64,000 bases of DNA from Acanthaster planci (taxonomy: Eukaryota; Echinodermata; Asteroidea; Valvatida; Acanthasteridae): assembly GCF_001949145.1 (NCBI RefSeq), contig NW_019091358.1, positions 2,950,747-3,014,746 of the forward strand, written 5' to 3'. This document shows, piece after piece, positions 39,501 to 54,500 of this stretch. The notes under the pieces were generated by a model that saw only the letters and a list, made by a program, of their open reading frames with translations, was not told the DNA's origin and searched no databases. Position 1 is the first letter of the stretch. The number at the start of each line of letters is the position of its first letter. The translations under genes were made by a program, and so were the position numbers.

Positions 39501-42500
39501 AAGAATGCTTTTGTCACAGTTTATATGAATAGCTCATGACTTGGCTTGGGACTGTGTGACTTGTAACGATCTGTTAGCGGACTCAACCACAGTGCTGATT
39601 TGTTCAGCTCTGATTGAAATGAATGGTGTGTACCAACAGGCAACGTAACAGGCTGCCTCACTCTGTGTCAAGCTCCAGCATTTCTGCAGAATCTGTGGTT
39701 TCAGAGTCTCCAGAGTTTCAGAGTTTTGTACGGTCTGCACTCAATTACCGGTAGCTTTGACCGTCTTTATTGGAACTGAAGTTTCCCTAGACTCGGCAAA
39801 TTTGTAGGCTGATTTTACACTTCTATGTTGCCTAGAACCAAGTGGAGACATTTTGTTGTTTTATGCTTGGCCGGCCAACCTATCAGATTGGCCGAGAAAC
39901 ACAAAGAGATTCAACCCCATGTCACAAGCTGAACAATTGGATATGTTGTCTCCTGAACAATGGGATGTGCTTGATGTCTCGTGTTGTGACAAGTCCTGGG
40001 TTCATTCATCACGTTGCAAGCTACACTCGCCTGCAATTTGGAAACTGTGTCTCCCTGTTCTCTCCTCGGACTAGAGCTTGGAGATTGAGCAGGTGTGAAG
40101 CTCATAATGTTTTATTTTATTTGTTAACTTTTTCTGCAGCCACTCAGTTTGAGGTGTGAGCAGTCCTATTTAGGGCATAATCCCCTTAGACCTTTCAGGG
40201 AAATACGACTTGTTTCAACCCAAAGATGATTGGTAGTGAGTCCTCTTTGTTGTGATATTCCAATATCCCTCAGCAATCGAATCTGTTGCATTTGATATTT
40301 TTATAGAATTCCATCTGAAAAAGTATAAAATGGGTGCTGGGTGTTATTGCTCCACAAATGAGATGTAGCTGCTCCGGCTCCAAACCTTTTCCAACCAAAC
40401 CTCACCTTTGTAGCATTTAACTCCCATTTTACATCCTAATTATTTGTATATTAATTTGCATGGTAATATTAAGATTAACTAATTTACATATTTACACAAT
40501 GTACATATATCAATAAATTATTAACCCACACCCACCCAAACTTTGTAAACACCACCAGGCTTGAACCCACGTCTTTGCTGACAAATTGTGGATTTTGTAG
40601 AGTCGTTGTCACGTGAAGCATAGGGATAGATTTTCAGATGAGTTATTACAGAATGTCCTGCAGAGGACCAGATCTCTGACTATGCTTGAACTTATTCACT
40701 TTGATTGTTGTAGCCAGCAGCCAATATTGTTTGCTCTACCATGGCCCTAAATCGCACATTACTGATGCACCATTTTGATTCCCCACCAATCTTCAGACGC
40801 TGAGCACACACACAAACAGCCCAAGTACACACAGGCACCTCCAATATACACACAGGGGGGAACAGTTACAATGACTCAACACAGCTATCTGTGTCATTTA
40901 TCTTATCACCACAAAGTAATAACTAAACTCACTGTGAGAAAGAGAGATATAGATTGAGTTGAAGGGGGAGGGAATGGTACTGGAAAGCTGTCAATATTAA
41001 CACAGCGATAATAGCCAAGTGCCAAGTAGGGGCATAGATAAAAACCTGCGCAAACAGGCTGAAGTGGTGTCCACTCCCCAGGTGTGTGTTTGTCTGAGGG
41101 GGGGTTGTTTGTTAATGGTTAAACTGATTTGGTAGAGGTCACAATGCAGGTTTTTTTTTTTCCACACACTGCCAGTAAACAAACACATCTAGAGAGCTCA
41201 GGTGTTGTAATTTTGCCCCCCCCTTTTTTTTTAATCTACCCTCTTACAAATTTTTTTGATATCTGATCTGTGAACCTTGATTGGCTGTAATGAGATGTTG
41301 AACTGGGTTATGAGTTAGAGGGGTAAACATTTGTTTGGCGATTACAGCATAATGGTGTTGTTTTGATGTGGATTCAATTCCCCTTTGGTAGCCCTACCCC
41401 TCATCCAGCGGTCAGTTCTCGTACAAAGAGAACTTTGCCAGATCATCTGTAATATTTTCGAGCATTCGTCCTGGTGATGTAGTAGTAGATTCATTTTTTA
41501 TAGGGGGGTGGGTTGGTGGAGTGGACGTTTGTTAACGGACTACCATAATCATGCTCATCCAGTTTGTCATTGAATAGGGGTAGGATATCCCTCCGATTTT
41601 TAATATCTGAAGGTTTAATGCCCCTCCCTAGGAAAAAAAACTGATAGGAGAAAAGTGAAATAGTCCTTTGTTGACTGGTTGATTTGAAGGAAACAGATTT
41701 TCCTGTCTCTTGACCTAGGGCAGAGCTTACAGCCCAAAGTAGTGGGTTCCCTGGCTCTCTTCAAGAGCTCACCTGCCCACAATTAAAAGCAATTTACCCT
41801 ACCGCATGGGCCCAGTACTTTCTCTACAGAGCAGACGTTCATGTGCATGTACATGTATTACCCCTGACCAGCTTGGTCATAGACATTACCAGCTCATACA
41901 CAGCCACTGCACCATTTTACACGTTGTTATTACCAATTGAATGCACAATAACCAGATAATGCCTTGACAAATATTTGTAATGATGTTCTTGAGTAGGGGA
42001 GAAGCAAGTGGGGAGCATAAGCTGTGCCCCTACTGGATTTTTTTTTTTCAAGGGTTTTACCGAGCCGAAGATAAAATGAAAAGTGTTTAAAAGGGACCAC
42101 TGTCTGCACTTGGACTTTCGACATGGGACAATTTTACCAAGACCGCAGGGAGAAGTAACCAACAATCAGTACAGTGACTTATGAGAGCGCTTTGCATGAC
42201 CGTTCTGCATTTGTTTTCGTCCATCAACACAATGTTGCCATCTGGAAATGGTGCACTTGTGTCACACCAGTTAAACTTCCAGCTGTATCAATATTAACTC
42301 TGCCGTGACTGAGCCCAAAAGAGGAACAGTGCCCTGGAAATACTGGCCACGTGCCGCACCGCAGTGAAACGTGAAATGCACATGGGCAGTTTCCCATGCT
42401 GCTTTGCTTGGAGGGGATGAACCGTTACACTCTGCTGAGTTGCTTTTTTCCATGCTTTTCCCGACTCGCACTGTCCACACCATTGGACTTTCCATCCCAG

Positions 42501-45500
42501 GGAAAGTGTAAAAAATAACTGCACGGCTCAGTAAAAATAACCAAGATTAAAGCTTCCTGGAATATCCAAACTGGACTTTAAATGGAAAGAGTAACCATCG
42601 GTCTTGGTAAGTTTGGCCCAAAAAAGACCAGTCCTAGCAGGGCTATGATAAACAGGGTGAGATTTCTTAGCTTTTCAGCTGATTTCAGCTTTTTTGGTTT
42701 TGGATTTCATCTTTTTTTCCTCACTGGCTGTGTGCAAAAGTGTAGGAGATTTCCACAGTTCAGCTTCTTTTTGTCTTTTTTTCAGCTGTTTTCAGCTATT
42801 TCTATCATTGGTCAATCTCATCCCTGGATAAAGTGCCTTGCTTTGAACCTCCGATCTTTGATATACTGCCAGATGGGAAGTTGAAATGTGAAAAAAAAAA
42901 ATGGTTGTGTTGCTAAGCAACGTAACATTATTATGTGTTGGGATTCAGTCTCTCCCCTCGCCCACCTGATCTGTGATCATCTGCCAGGTGGGAAAATGTG
43001 TGAAATACATTGAAGTGCCTTGCTCAGGTACAGAATGGCATATGTAGGGACTTGAACCCCAAAATCTTTAATGCTTTGTGAATGCCATGTTCATGCATAT
43101 CGCAGACTCCTCTACCATGAGGCGTTATTTACCACACCTCAAGTTGAAGCCAAATAGGTTACATGAATAAATTATCCATAAATCACAACGTGGTGCCCTT
43201 CATGTAAGTGTGACCCATGCCAAATGTTGCCATCTATGATCTGAATTAACTAGGCTAAGTTGAATAAGTAAACAAGAAGGCTCCCAACAGACTATGCAGT
43301 TACCTATTGGTCCCTTTCAAAGCCTCCTGCTCAGCAACCACCCTTGCCTATCAGCAATGACCCGCTTTTTTCTTCCTTATCAAATCACCAGTGCCCTCAA
43401 ATAAGAAGTATTTTATTTGCATCTTGCACAATGTAGTGCAAATATTTTCCCTGTGTCAGGCTGGGAGCAGTCAATTCTTAATTTATCACGACAGATTACA
43501 GCTCCACTTGTTTACCACCTTTAATCGGATGTCTTTTTCTTTTCTTATCTGCTCCCCGTCAGCTTTGCCCCAAATTAGGACAAGATAAAATGTCTGTAGT
43601 GAAAAGGCTTGCCGACACTGACCAAATATTGGCACAGTTATTGGGCTAGATTCTTCCTGTGAAGAGGCCCCATTTGAAGTTCACAGTTCAGTTGAAATTA
43701 CAGCAAATAATGGGATTTCCAAGTGGGCTAATGACACATTTGGATTTGCAACCCCCACCAAAAAAAATTTTTTAATTGGTTTTTCAAGTTGTTCTTTTGA
43801 TATGGTGTCTTTCGTAATAAAACACTCTCAGCTGTGCCACAAAAATCATGCTAATTGCAGTTACTTAAGACAAATTTTGTTCCATTTGTTGAACTGTTCA
43901 GAACAGAATGAGAATCCAAAAATGATCCAGTTTTTAATCTTGTCAGTGGTTTAAAATGTTGCTGCTAAATAAAGACTGCAATCCAGGCTTTGTCCAGTCT
44001 CCACCTCCAAAAAAGTAACTAAATGGATGAAATATGATCTGACCCTGAAACGAAAAGCCAAAAATAAAACTAATCCCCAAAACATGCTCACCTGACAGCC
44101 ATAACATAATTTTTATTCCCCGGTGATCTTTTTTTTTATTTGAGGGGGAAAACAATCTGTCGCGCCAGCACGATCACCGTCAACACTGAAATTTTCTTTT
44201 CAGGCTATGAGGGACGATGGGAGTCAAATGGAATTAATCCGGCCGGTTATTGGTATCTGTCAGTTGCTTCCCAGTGCACAAGAGACAACAGCCAGGGTCC
44301 CCCCAATCCTGGATATCACTTGAAACTTGATGTCCTTATCCTCCCAGAACCCCCCCCAGCAATTTACTCTGAGTTAGAGACAGACTCCTGGCCTGAGGAA
44401 TTCCCCAGACTCTCATCCATCCCAGCAGTCCTAGTCTGAAATTTTAATCCCAAGGTTGGCCCCTTGTGCTGACAGAAATATAATTTTTTTGGTTCCTTTT
44501 TAAAGAAAACAAATGCAGTGAGGTAGTTTATTCCAGCATGCTGTTTAGTACGTGTGCACATGAAGTTTCATGTGTGCACATGAGAGTTCAAGTAGTGTGT
44601 CTGCTGCCCTCTGCGTTCAGCAAAGGGCAGATGTGTTGAAGGGACTGGCCTTGCTCACGAGTTGACCCTCATGAATTGAAAGCAAGGTGATCCCTGGAAA
44701 TGTTTTCTTAAGACTTTATGAACAGAATAATGCTACAGGGGCAAAAGATTCCCATCCTTGAGTAGTTCCAATGGATAAAAAGCGGATAAAGGTTATCTTG
44801 GATGTAAAGTAATGTCATTTTTTTCACCCAAATGAAAAATATTTTTGAAAGTGAGGTTGAACCTGCAGTCCCTTATTGTTACAAAATAGTCACGCTTCTT
44901 ATTTCCATATCAGAGCTTTCAATTAATAAAGCGGATTCATTGGGCTTGATCCATAATGGCCATCACCAGAAAAGGAGCCCATTTGCTGGTGAGTTGATTT
45001 GCCTGCCAAGCTGAAATTGAGGCTGATGTCAGGTACTTACCAGCAAATTAATGGTGATAATTCATTTTGTTTTCTTTTATTATATTTATGTCTGATCATT
45101 TAACACCGTATTTAGCGCCAATTACAGGATAATAATAATGTCCTGCTGGTCATCCGTCGTTTGACCAGACACTCGGGAATCGGATTGTGGTTATTTATTG
45201 GTAAAAAAAAAATTTTGGGTCACTCTCTGGCACTCATGTATTTTAAATTCAACCATCTTGGAATGGATCAAGCAACTGCTTGTGCACCTGATCTCGTGGA
45301 ATCATATGATATACTAGTACAATCAGATGTGTCAAATGTGCAAGTCTGCTAGCACCTGGTTACCCCATTTTTATAGTCGGTATAGTCGAGTACTTTCAGG
45401 TACTTTTTTCAACCACCAAATACTGTGTTTTTTGTTAGGAATATAGCAAGCTCAGCAGTTGCAGGCAAATGAAGTTAACGGTGGAAAGAAGCAATAAACT

Positions 45501-48500
45501 TCAGACCTTTAGATACATAATAAGTCTTCATTAAATTTTGTTGTGAAAGTACTCAAAAGTACTTGGCAAATACTTCCCGAAAACATGTGCCTTAAAGTCT
45601 TAGTTTTTACTGTATTTGGATTATCCAAACTCTTTAATTTCTCAAGCATTTTCTATTCAGTGTCTGTATAATTCTGCTTTATCTACAGAAAACATGTTCA
45701 CGTATGCTCAAGATGATGGATGTATGATTGAAAGAAAAATGAGTTGAAATGACATGGGCAATAATTACGGCACAGTTTTGCATTTAATTTTTGCATTTTA
45801 AAATGGTCTTTTGGTAAGCCAAATTTTTATATATATCAGCAGACATGTGTTCAGCGATTATGCACTGATTCACCAGCAACAGCAAGGGCTATGGATGAAT
45901 CAGATGTCCCTATCGGTGCCATCTGGACCTTAAATCTTCCCTTCGTTCCAGGGCTTGAAGAAGCTCGCTCCTTTTTTCCTACCTTGGGGTGGAATAAATT
46001 GAAGAGTTATCTGCAGCTCATCGCACTCTTTTTTCGTCTGTATCAGCAATTCAACCCCCCCATTGCACTTACAAGGACCTGTTTACCGAAAAAAAATCTT
46101 TCATTTGCCAGTCCAGGCTTTCAAAGGTCGTCACTTGGGTGTTGCGCAGGAGATGAGTGGTCTTCTGACACAACTGAAATGTTTGACTAGTCGACAGAAG
46201 AAAGGGAGACAAAGAAGGAAAAAATAGTGGGAGCCATCACAAAATCAACAAGCGTTGCCGATTGCAGAAGCGTTAACATCTCGAGTGTTTCAAATTTCAA
46301 GTGGCCCGAGCATATTATTATCATCCTGGCTTTATCAGCCCGGGCAATCTGGCCTAGTTGTTGGCATTGGGGAGATTAATCAGGAAGATTGATCCCTATT
46401 ATGTGGGGCATGTTTGCGATACTGTCACCAGGTAACTGGAAACTTTGCCATGTTATTTGAACGGCCTGATGCAAGATGAGTATACATTTACACAGGCCTG
46501 GAGTTTCCATTCAAGGGCAGGTTTTTATTAATATCATAATCTTGCCGGGTATTATGGAGTCTCTCAAAAGACTCTGAAGTCTTGATGCGTGACTAGTTTT
46601 TGAATTTTTTTTTTCTGACCAGGCAGGTCCAGAAGCACTCGAGCTGCACTATTCAAGGGTCATTTTGAAGGGCTCACGAATCTCTCAAGATGTTTTGAAG
46701 CTCAATTTTCCTCCCTTTTTTTTTTCAAAACACATTGGATGACTTGGCTGATGAAATTTTATTGCTCATGGCTCAGTGATAATTAGGGCACCTGTCATCT
46801 GTGTAAACACTTTGGAAATATTTTTGCCAACAGCTTTTCCTAGTCCTCCCTCATCAACACTCAAGTTTAATTTGTGTGTTGAAAAGATTTACAAGGTATA
46901 TTTGCTTTGATTTAACAGCCTTAGGCAGGGTTGTGCACATTATGGACTTTTTTCTACAGTGCTTAATTAAAGCACAGAGCAAGGAGTCCTCGCTCTATGA
47001 TTAAAGACAATTGACTCTCTGTGTTAATTACTTTCTTTGTAGGCTCAATTGTCAGTGTGTTGTTCAGCATTTCCTTGTTCTTATTAAAAAAAAAAAGTTC
47101 ACGGGCTTGTTCATTATAGATGTTAATAGGTTTTTGTTGACAGATCTTTTTTACATGGACTTGTTGATTTGTTGACTTGGATCATGTAGTGATTGATTTG
47201 TTGTTTCATGGTTTAATGTAAGTTTGTTATTGAGAAGTGCTTGTAACACTTTGCCAAGTGGTTGGCTTCACCTGTGGTCTGATTGAAAGGTAGGCTAGGT
47301 TAGCTGGTGACCTTTGGCTGATTTTTTGTCTGGCAGGTTGTAAGTGATGTTCTCCTGTGCTTCTGTCTGCCTCAGCCCAGGAATTCTAGCAAGGAAAATG
47401 TAATGTGATTCCCAGCGAACCAAAAGGCCAAGTCATGCCAGAACAGAGCATGTGTGTAAGTCAACACAGGGCCACACTACATGTACATGTACATGTAATA
47501 GGGTGGATCTCATGCACCCTCATTGTTGTTCCTGAAAGACCCCCCCCACACGGATTTCATTTTGGGCATGCGCTGTTAGAATACCGAACATGCCATTACA
47601 TTACAGCCAAATTAAATAAAACTTAGTGAGTGCCATTTCACTATGACTGTTGATTTCAGTGTCATGGATTTCTCTGTCATTGTCATAGATTGTGTGATTG
47701 TGCTTTCTCATTACAGATTTCTTTCAGGATGTTTATTTCACATTGTAGAGAAAAAGTTAGGCCACTTGGCAAAACTCTGTGATGTCACCAAAGACCTTTA
47801 AGTCAGGGGAGAAACTTTGCAGTGGCACAAATTCATGATATCATGAATGAAATTTGGCATATCTTGAAAGGACTTTGCTACATCATGACAGAAAGTAGAA
47901 ATAGTTTGCAAGGAATTTGGATGGCATGAAAGAAAATCGTGACTGCAATGTCCTTTCAGGGTCCCATTAGAAAAAAAAACCACATCTAGAGAATGAGGAG
48001 CAAGTGTGGAACAACACATTGATATATCATAAAAAACGCCCGTACATGTAGTTAGACTTGAACCCAAATGATTTATGACCATTACGGTTAAAATGATACA
48101 AACAAGTCCTCCTCAAGCCTTGGGAGGTCCTGTGCAAACATTGTTGAAAACAACATAATTTCAAACTCCACAAGCTATTTAGGGGAGAGAGGGAATGTTT
48201 ATGGTGTTTACATAATTCTTTTTTTCCCCCTTTTTTCCATTGCCATTTATTAAAATACAGCCCCATTTTTTATGAAAATACAGCCCCATTATGCCATATT
48301 AATCTTGTTTACATTTCCACATAGCAATGCCACTCATACTGATAAGCCATCAGTTAAGATGAGATTCAGGTTCTGTTTATTTGCTCTGTGTGTGCTGTTT
48401 ACCCATCAGTGGAGGAGGCATTGTTATGCCCATCAAGATAGCCCAATTGTCACAGGAAAGAATGTTGAAATAGTAGGCCTACAATATTCTTGGATCTGCT

Positions 48501-51500
48501 CATGGTTTCCTGTAGTCTAATGTTAACCTGTCCAGAATTTTGTATGAATGAGTTTGCAAGTGCACAGTCAGCTGTATGTGCACAGTCAATTTGGCTAAAA
48601 ACTCTTTACTTGGTCCACGTCAGGTTAAAAGGTAAAAAAATTCAGAGAAGGTTAGGGTGACTGATGTTTAGATCTAGGAGAATCATTGTCAATGTAGATT
48701 TGGCTAGGACTGAAATGTCAGGTCCTCCAATTTTTTGATTTATGTATTTTTAGGTCCTTCCAGCCAGCAGTTTGCAGCAGCTTTTGTAAATTCACAAAAA
48801 AATTACTAAAAAATTTCCGTGTGGCACAATTTTTTAAAAGCACTTTTGTGCTGTGACTTTGTGTTGCAGTACACATGTACTCTAAAACATGGTGTTTTCC
48901 AGAATTTGTTTAATACTAATGTCAAAATTGATAAGCAGTGAATTTTATGAAACCCAAGTTTACCTGAAATGCTTTCGACAATATTAGTTACCAGACCTTG
49001 GTTATCACACCCCCTTTACATTATCCATTTGACCCTTCATAGAAGTCTAAGAGTGTACATTTGCATGTTTGGTAAAGAAGAGACCTGTACATTTGGTGAC
49101 ACAACCTTGTGTGAAATAGGATCATTGGGATATGTTTCGGGGTGAAAAATATTCGTAGAGTTTGTGTGGAAAACACTCCCAAGCTTTCTCAGTTTGGATT
49201 TAAATTCACTGCCTCAAGTTTACTTGTGCAGACGTCAACCATTCAACCAACAAGTTTGCTAAAGTCAGTCCCCTATTTTGTAACTGACAGATCAACAGGT
49301 GCTGTTGTTAGTAACTGTTCAATAATGGAATCTTTGTCCAAGAAAGATGTAAAATTTGGATATGTGCTTTAGGATCTCTCACTGTCACACTGGACTAGTT
49401 CCATTCCTGTTTCTGTTTCAGTAGGTACATGTACAGAAAGCTCAGGTCTGACATCATGTCATGCATGTACAAGCTTTGCTTTCCATTCATCGGGGGCTAC
49501 GAATGTTCTTACCATAGAGCTACAACCCAGTAGCTCTATGGTTCTTACAGTGTGTCCAGTCTTTCGGTAGTGTAGCCGAGGGGATGGAGGGAAGAAGTTA
49601 GGTTGACTGGTTGGCGTGGGGAGTCAGATGGGCGTAGTCGTTCTTTCCTCGCCTTCCACTTCTGCAGTCCCGGTTCGAATCCTGGCCCAGTCCATATGTG
49701 GATTGGGTTTTCAGTCCCTACCTGAGTCTCTGGGTTTTACCCAGAAAAATGTTCCTCTGGGGTTTTCCTCCCACCTCTAAAACTGCAGCTGGTTCTCATT
49801 ATCTCCTCTCTACAGGTTTCTTCAGGCTTGTGAGCTATAGTGCCTAAGGTGCTTTTGAGGAATCCATGGTGTCATTACCAGAAATTATTAATAAAAATGA
49901 TAATAATAATAATAATAATTACCGCTAATGGGTCATTAGGGATACATTCCCATAAGAACGTGCACAAAAATTTTCCAACTTTACTGTCCCATAATTCAAT
50001 TTTCCCTAGACTGATCTGAACCAAACTTTGTATGTTTTCATTTTAGGCCCTAAACTATCATCTGTAAAAATAAGGACGGTAAAATTCGGCCTCCTTCTGG
50101 AAGTTTGAAAAAAGGGAGACACTGAAATGTCTCCCTAAAAGCCAATGTTTCCCTAATTTTACCACAAAATGTCTCCCAAATGACCTATTTGTAAATATAA
50201 TGCGACATGCTGGAAAACAATTTCAGAGCAAAAGAGGAATTCTGATAGAAACACAATTGGGACTGCAGATCGATTCTGAGTGCAAAATTGGCACAATAAA
50301 AATTGATCATGAATGGAAAACAGGGATGATGGAAATAAATATATAGGCACCAGATATTCCAGAATTTAGTATTTTCTTGTATCTTCAGAGCCTAGGGAAG
50401 GAAATTGCCTTCCCTCCTTTCATTGTTTAAAATGTATTGTGATCATGCCACTGCTTTGGTTGTGATAACACTATTAAATATACAGTCTTTGGGCTTTACT
50501 AATATTACATGATAAGCTGTAAGAAACTGATTGACTATTGCAATATTTTTGTTCATAGATCAATGTTGGAGCATAAGAAAATGACACACCTTTTCTTTGA
50601 GGGTCATTTGGTACCTCTCAATCAGTAAGTAGTTAACACAGCCTTGCACTTTTAGGGGGGTGTTTGTTAGAGAATCAACTACTTGGTCAAGAAAGCTGAA
50701 GCTCATCTCAACAAACAGAACGATACTAATAATGCTCAACTCCATCACAAATTTGATGTTTGGTGACACAAGCGCGCCATAAATGCCCCAGCAAACACAG
50801 AGAGGGAGGGGAGAGCCCGGGGCTCAAAGGGCACGAACCAAAAAGGCAAACACAAGGTGGGTGACTGCCAGGATTGATAGAAATATTCTGATGGTTATCT
50901 GTCGATATTAACTTGGACCGGCCCTGTTCAAATCAGATAAAAAGCAAATTAATCAAGTGGCTGGTTAAACAGGAGACAGGTCTAATCCAGTCTGAGTGTT
51001 TACCAATGTACAAGGCAGATACAAAGGCAGCCAACTTTTTTGAAGACCCTTCCCCCCCCACATCTCTTGAAGAGGATATGGTTGAATATAGTGGTTCCCC
51101 CCCCCCCAGTTTTTATGTACGCATGCATTTGAGGCATTATTTATATGACCTTGGATCTCTCACTAGTGATTGAGTCTGTGTCGAAAGATAGGGACTTTGT
51201 TTGAATCTACAGTCTCACACATCCTCTTTGCATTAGATCTCAGATCTGATGGCACACTTCGAAAGCAGCCCCGCGCTGCGTAATATGTCGGGAGGTGGAG
51301 AGAGAGAGAGAAAAAAAAAAAGAAGCTTGTACAAGATGACTCTATCGCCGGACAATTCCCAATTTCATCAGGAAAAAAGTGCAGATGGATTCCTCATTGA
51401 ATTTCCCTTCTGAAACTTGCTCCTTCCTGTTAGCCGTGCACACGCCTGTGTGTTTACTGGAACGTGTCGTGTTGTTGGGCTCCAAGCGGCCGTGTCTGTG

Positions 51501-54500
51501 GCAGTCGGGATAGAAAGGGATTTTGATGTTGACAATGGCTGCGGTGATGGAGCGCGGTAAAATACCTGCTCATCCTGACGTGTGTCAGAGTAATTGCGGC
51601 TGGCAGCTTACCTCCCCCCTCACCCCATATTCGTTAGTCATAGACCTGACCTTTATGGATCAGTTCACAACTGTGGCTGACACTCTTCTCTCTTTACCCT
51701 GTTTACGTCAGTCACGGTCATCAGAAAATCACCAGTTGATGGTGGGAAACTCCCCGCAGATTTTGAAGAAAATAGCTCAGATCAGAACCTCCTGTTTTTC
51801 TGTTGCTTTCTTATTATGAAAAATGCTTCAAATGCACAGAAATTTCTGGTGTCAGACCATATTCTCTTCAAAGGGCCCGGGTAGTAGATTATAAGGGTAC
51901 ATGCATTTTATGACCTGTCAATGTTTATTACATTTTTACGCAGATAAAAATATCCATCCATACGGTTGCAGTGGTGATGTCATGAAAAATTGGGCAGTAC
52001 TACTTACAGCCCTTATCAGGTTGAAACTGATGACAGTGTGCCCCCAGTGAAGGGAGTGGATAGGAAAGGCATGGATAATGGGAACCAAATTTAATGCAAA
52101 CCACATTTGGTTTGTGGGTTTCAATCACCCAGTGGGGCCAACCATCACTGTTCTGACTAAACATCATATGCTGCCCCCACAAGTCCAGGGGTACTGTTTA
52201 GGACTTCGACTGATAAGTTGATCATCAGGTCAGTGTATGTGGTAGTGGGAAAACCTGTAATTGGATTTGTCATATTGGCCTCCATCCTCCTCTCCCATCC
52301 AATGGGTTTGCAGACCAGTCATTGAAGTTCTGGGAAAGAATAGTTGAACTGATTTTACACCCAGACCCCTGTCCCCTCCACCTCAAACCCTCCCCCCTCC
52401 AAAAAAAAAGAAACCTCAAAGCTGTCTCAGTAATTAAATCAGTTCCAAAGCCCCTGCTAATTTTGTCCTGGCTTAGAGGGATTATATTTTGGCAGCATGG
52501 AAGACAGATTAGGTTTCAAATGTTCCTATTTTTGTTTGCAACATCGGCAGTCCACAGTCCAGTTTCTTGGAATTTCTTAAGGATTTGTGAGTCACATATG
52601 CTTAATGTCAAGTCTTGCTGTAAGCACCTTCAGCAGACTTTTCCAGATGTTTACCTCAACCAATTTGACAAAAGGAAATGTTGGAAAAGTCAGGAGGGAC
52701 CTATTCCCAGTGGAAGGCTCCTTTATGGAACATTTGTTCCCAATTTGCTATATTCACATTAAATGGGACCGAAGAGTTCCCAAGTCAGGGTGCATGCACA
52801 AAGACCACTATTCCCATTCAGGGACACATGTCAAAGTCTAAGAAGGAACAGTAAGTTCTCAATTGAAAAGTGCAGCATTTTCGTTTGGACATTTTTGAAA
52901 TATTGCAGGGTTTTCATTTGGACTTGCTGTAGCTGGCTTGAGACCCTCCTAAGCCCCCTCCCCTTCCCCGTGGTGATCCAAAAAGTACTAGGTGGGACTC
53001 AGATCATCAAGCAAAAAACTGGAGTTAGCTAATTTTAGGGAATTTGTTGAGAATAACCTTTAGTTTTTGCCAAAACAAAAGGAGGGAGTGCACATCCTTC
53101 TCCATGGGCCCCAGGCCATCCATCTAAAGGTCAAGTCAGCAGAAGTCTCATTTCCCTTCTTTTGTGCTTGGCATTTGTGTATTGCCACTTGAACATGCCA
53201 GATGCAGCGTTTGATCTTTATCGTTTCTTACTCAGGTTTGTGGGGCACTTGATTGTGTTGTCTTTCTGCTTTGCCCTTGCCTCTCAAGTCAGACAGATCC
53301 ATCATATTAAAGTGACATTTACATGTGTAAATATTTCAAGGAGACAAAATCTAAATTCCGTCTACAGTTGACAGGTGTTCTTAACGAACAGGAATCTAAT
53401 TTTAATGATTGGACCTCGTATGGAATAGGCCTGTGTTTAAACTTTTGCTATTGAACCACTTCCCAAATAGATGGATCCCAATACAACGCTTTTAGTGTCG
53501 ATCTGCGCACTTCCACGTTTGAAAACGAAGCTGTATGTGTCAGCTTCAATTCTTAATACGATCAGACGATTGAAAGTAAGGAGTTAAGACACAAAATACA
53601 TAAAGGTATGTTAAATTCAGACTTTTCAGGCTGCACATTTTTGTGGAAGAGTCTTTCAGGATGACTCGACACGTAAAATCAAAAGAAAAAATAACGACAA
53701 TTGACCGCGAACTAACGTACCAGCGATGGTCGTGTATCTTATGCAGTGGGCGTGGTTTAAACTGAAGTGTCGTCACACTTACGAACCGGATACTCCATGT
53801 ACTGTGTGGACTCCGCGGGCACGCGCGATGAAGTTCAACACAGAGAGCCTCGGTTTTGATGCAGATATGCGCAGACGGCGCTCATGTGAAATCCCTCTAT
53901 AGGAAAGGGCTGAAGTTCTGTCTCATTGTATGCACTTCATCACTTCCAGAAGTAACCTTCTGGTCTGGGAAGTTGATGAAATTAGTGAGAATGTGGAGAA
54001 AGTTAACCTGTGCTCACCAGTGTCTAGTAAAAAAGGAGTGAAATATAGAGTATCATGCATCATCCATATCATGTGTCATCCATTTGAAAATATATTCTTT
54101 GATTCTGTTCCTAGACAGACAACATGAAGGCTGTCATTAATCTGTCAATCAACTGCCCCTCAATCCATTCCAGGCTCCTCTTATTTTCAGCAGTCATTCC
54201 CTTGTCTATTCAAAGCCACTCTGCCCTTAGAAGTTGAAGGCTTGCCCCACTCTGTCAAAGATTTTGTCAGTCTTGCTGTCTCGCCCTTGCTATCTCTCTC
54301 TCATGCTGCTCCACTGAATTTTGTCTGCCAATATTATGATGCAGCTGAGCCATAAACAGAGGCGTAGTCAAAACCTTTTCACAGATCTGACAGGTGAAAT
54401 TTTGACATAGTTCTGTTGAAGCATGATGAACTAGATCATGTGGGCCAAATACGTAGGCCGTGTCCTAAACAGGCTTCCAGAGCTACAGCTATGCCTATTG

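Noticed and set aside
49567-49690. Functional tRNA gene
   Set aside because: A and B boxes are present but too far apart and no cloverleaf can be drawn; it is the head of a SINE.
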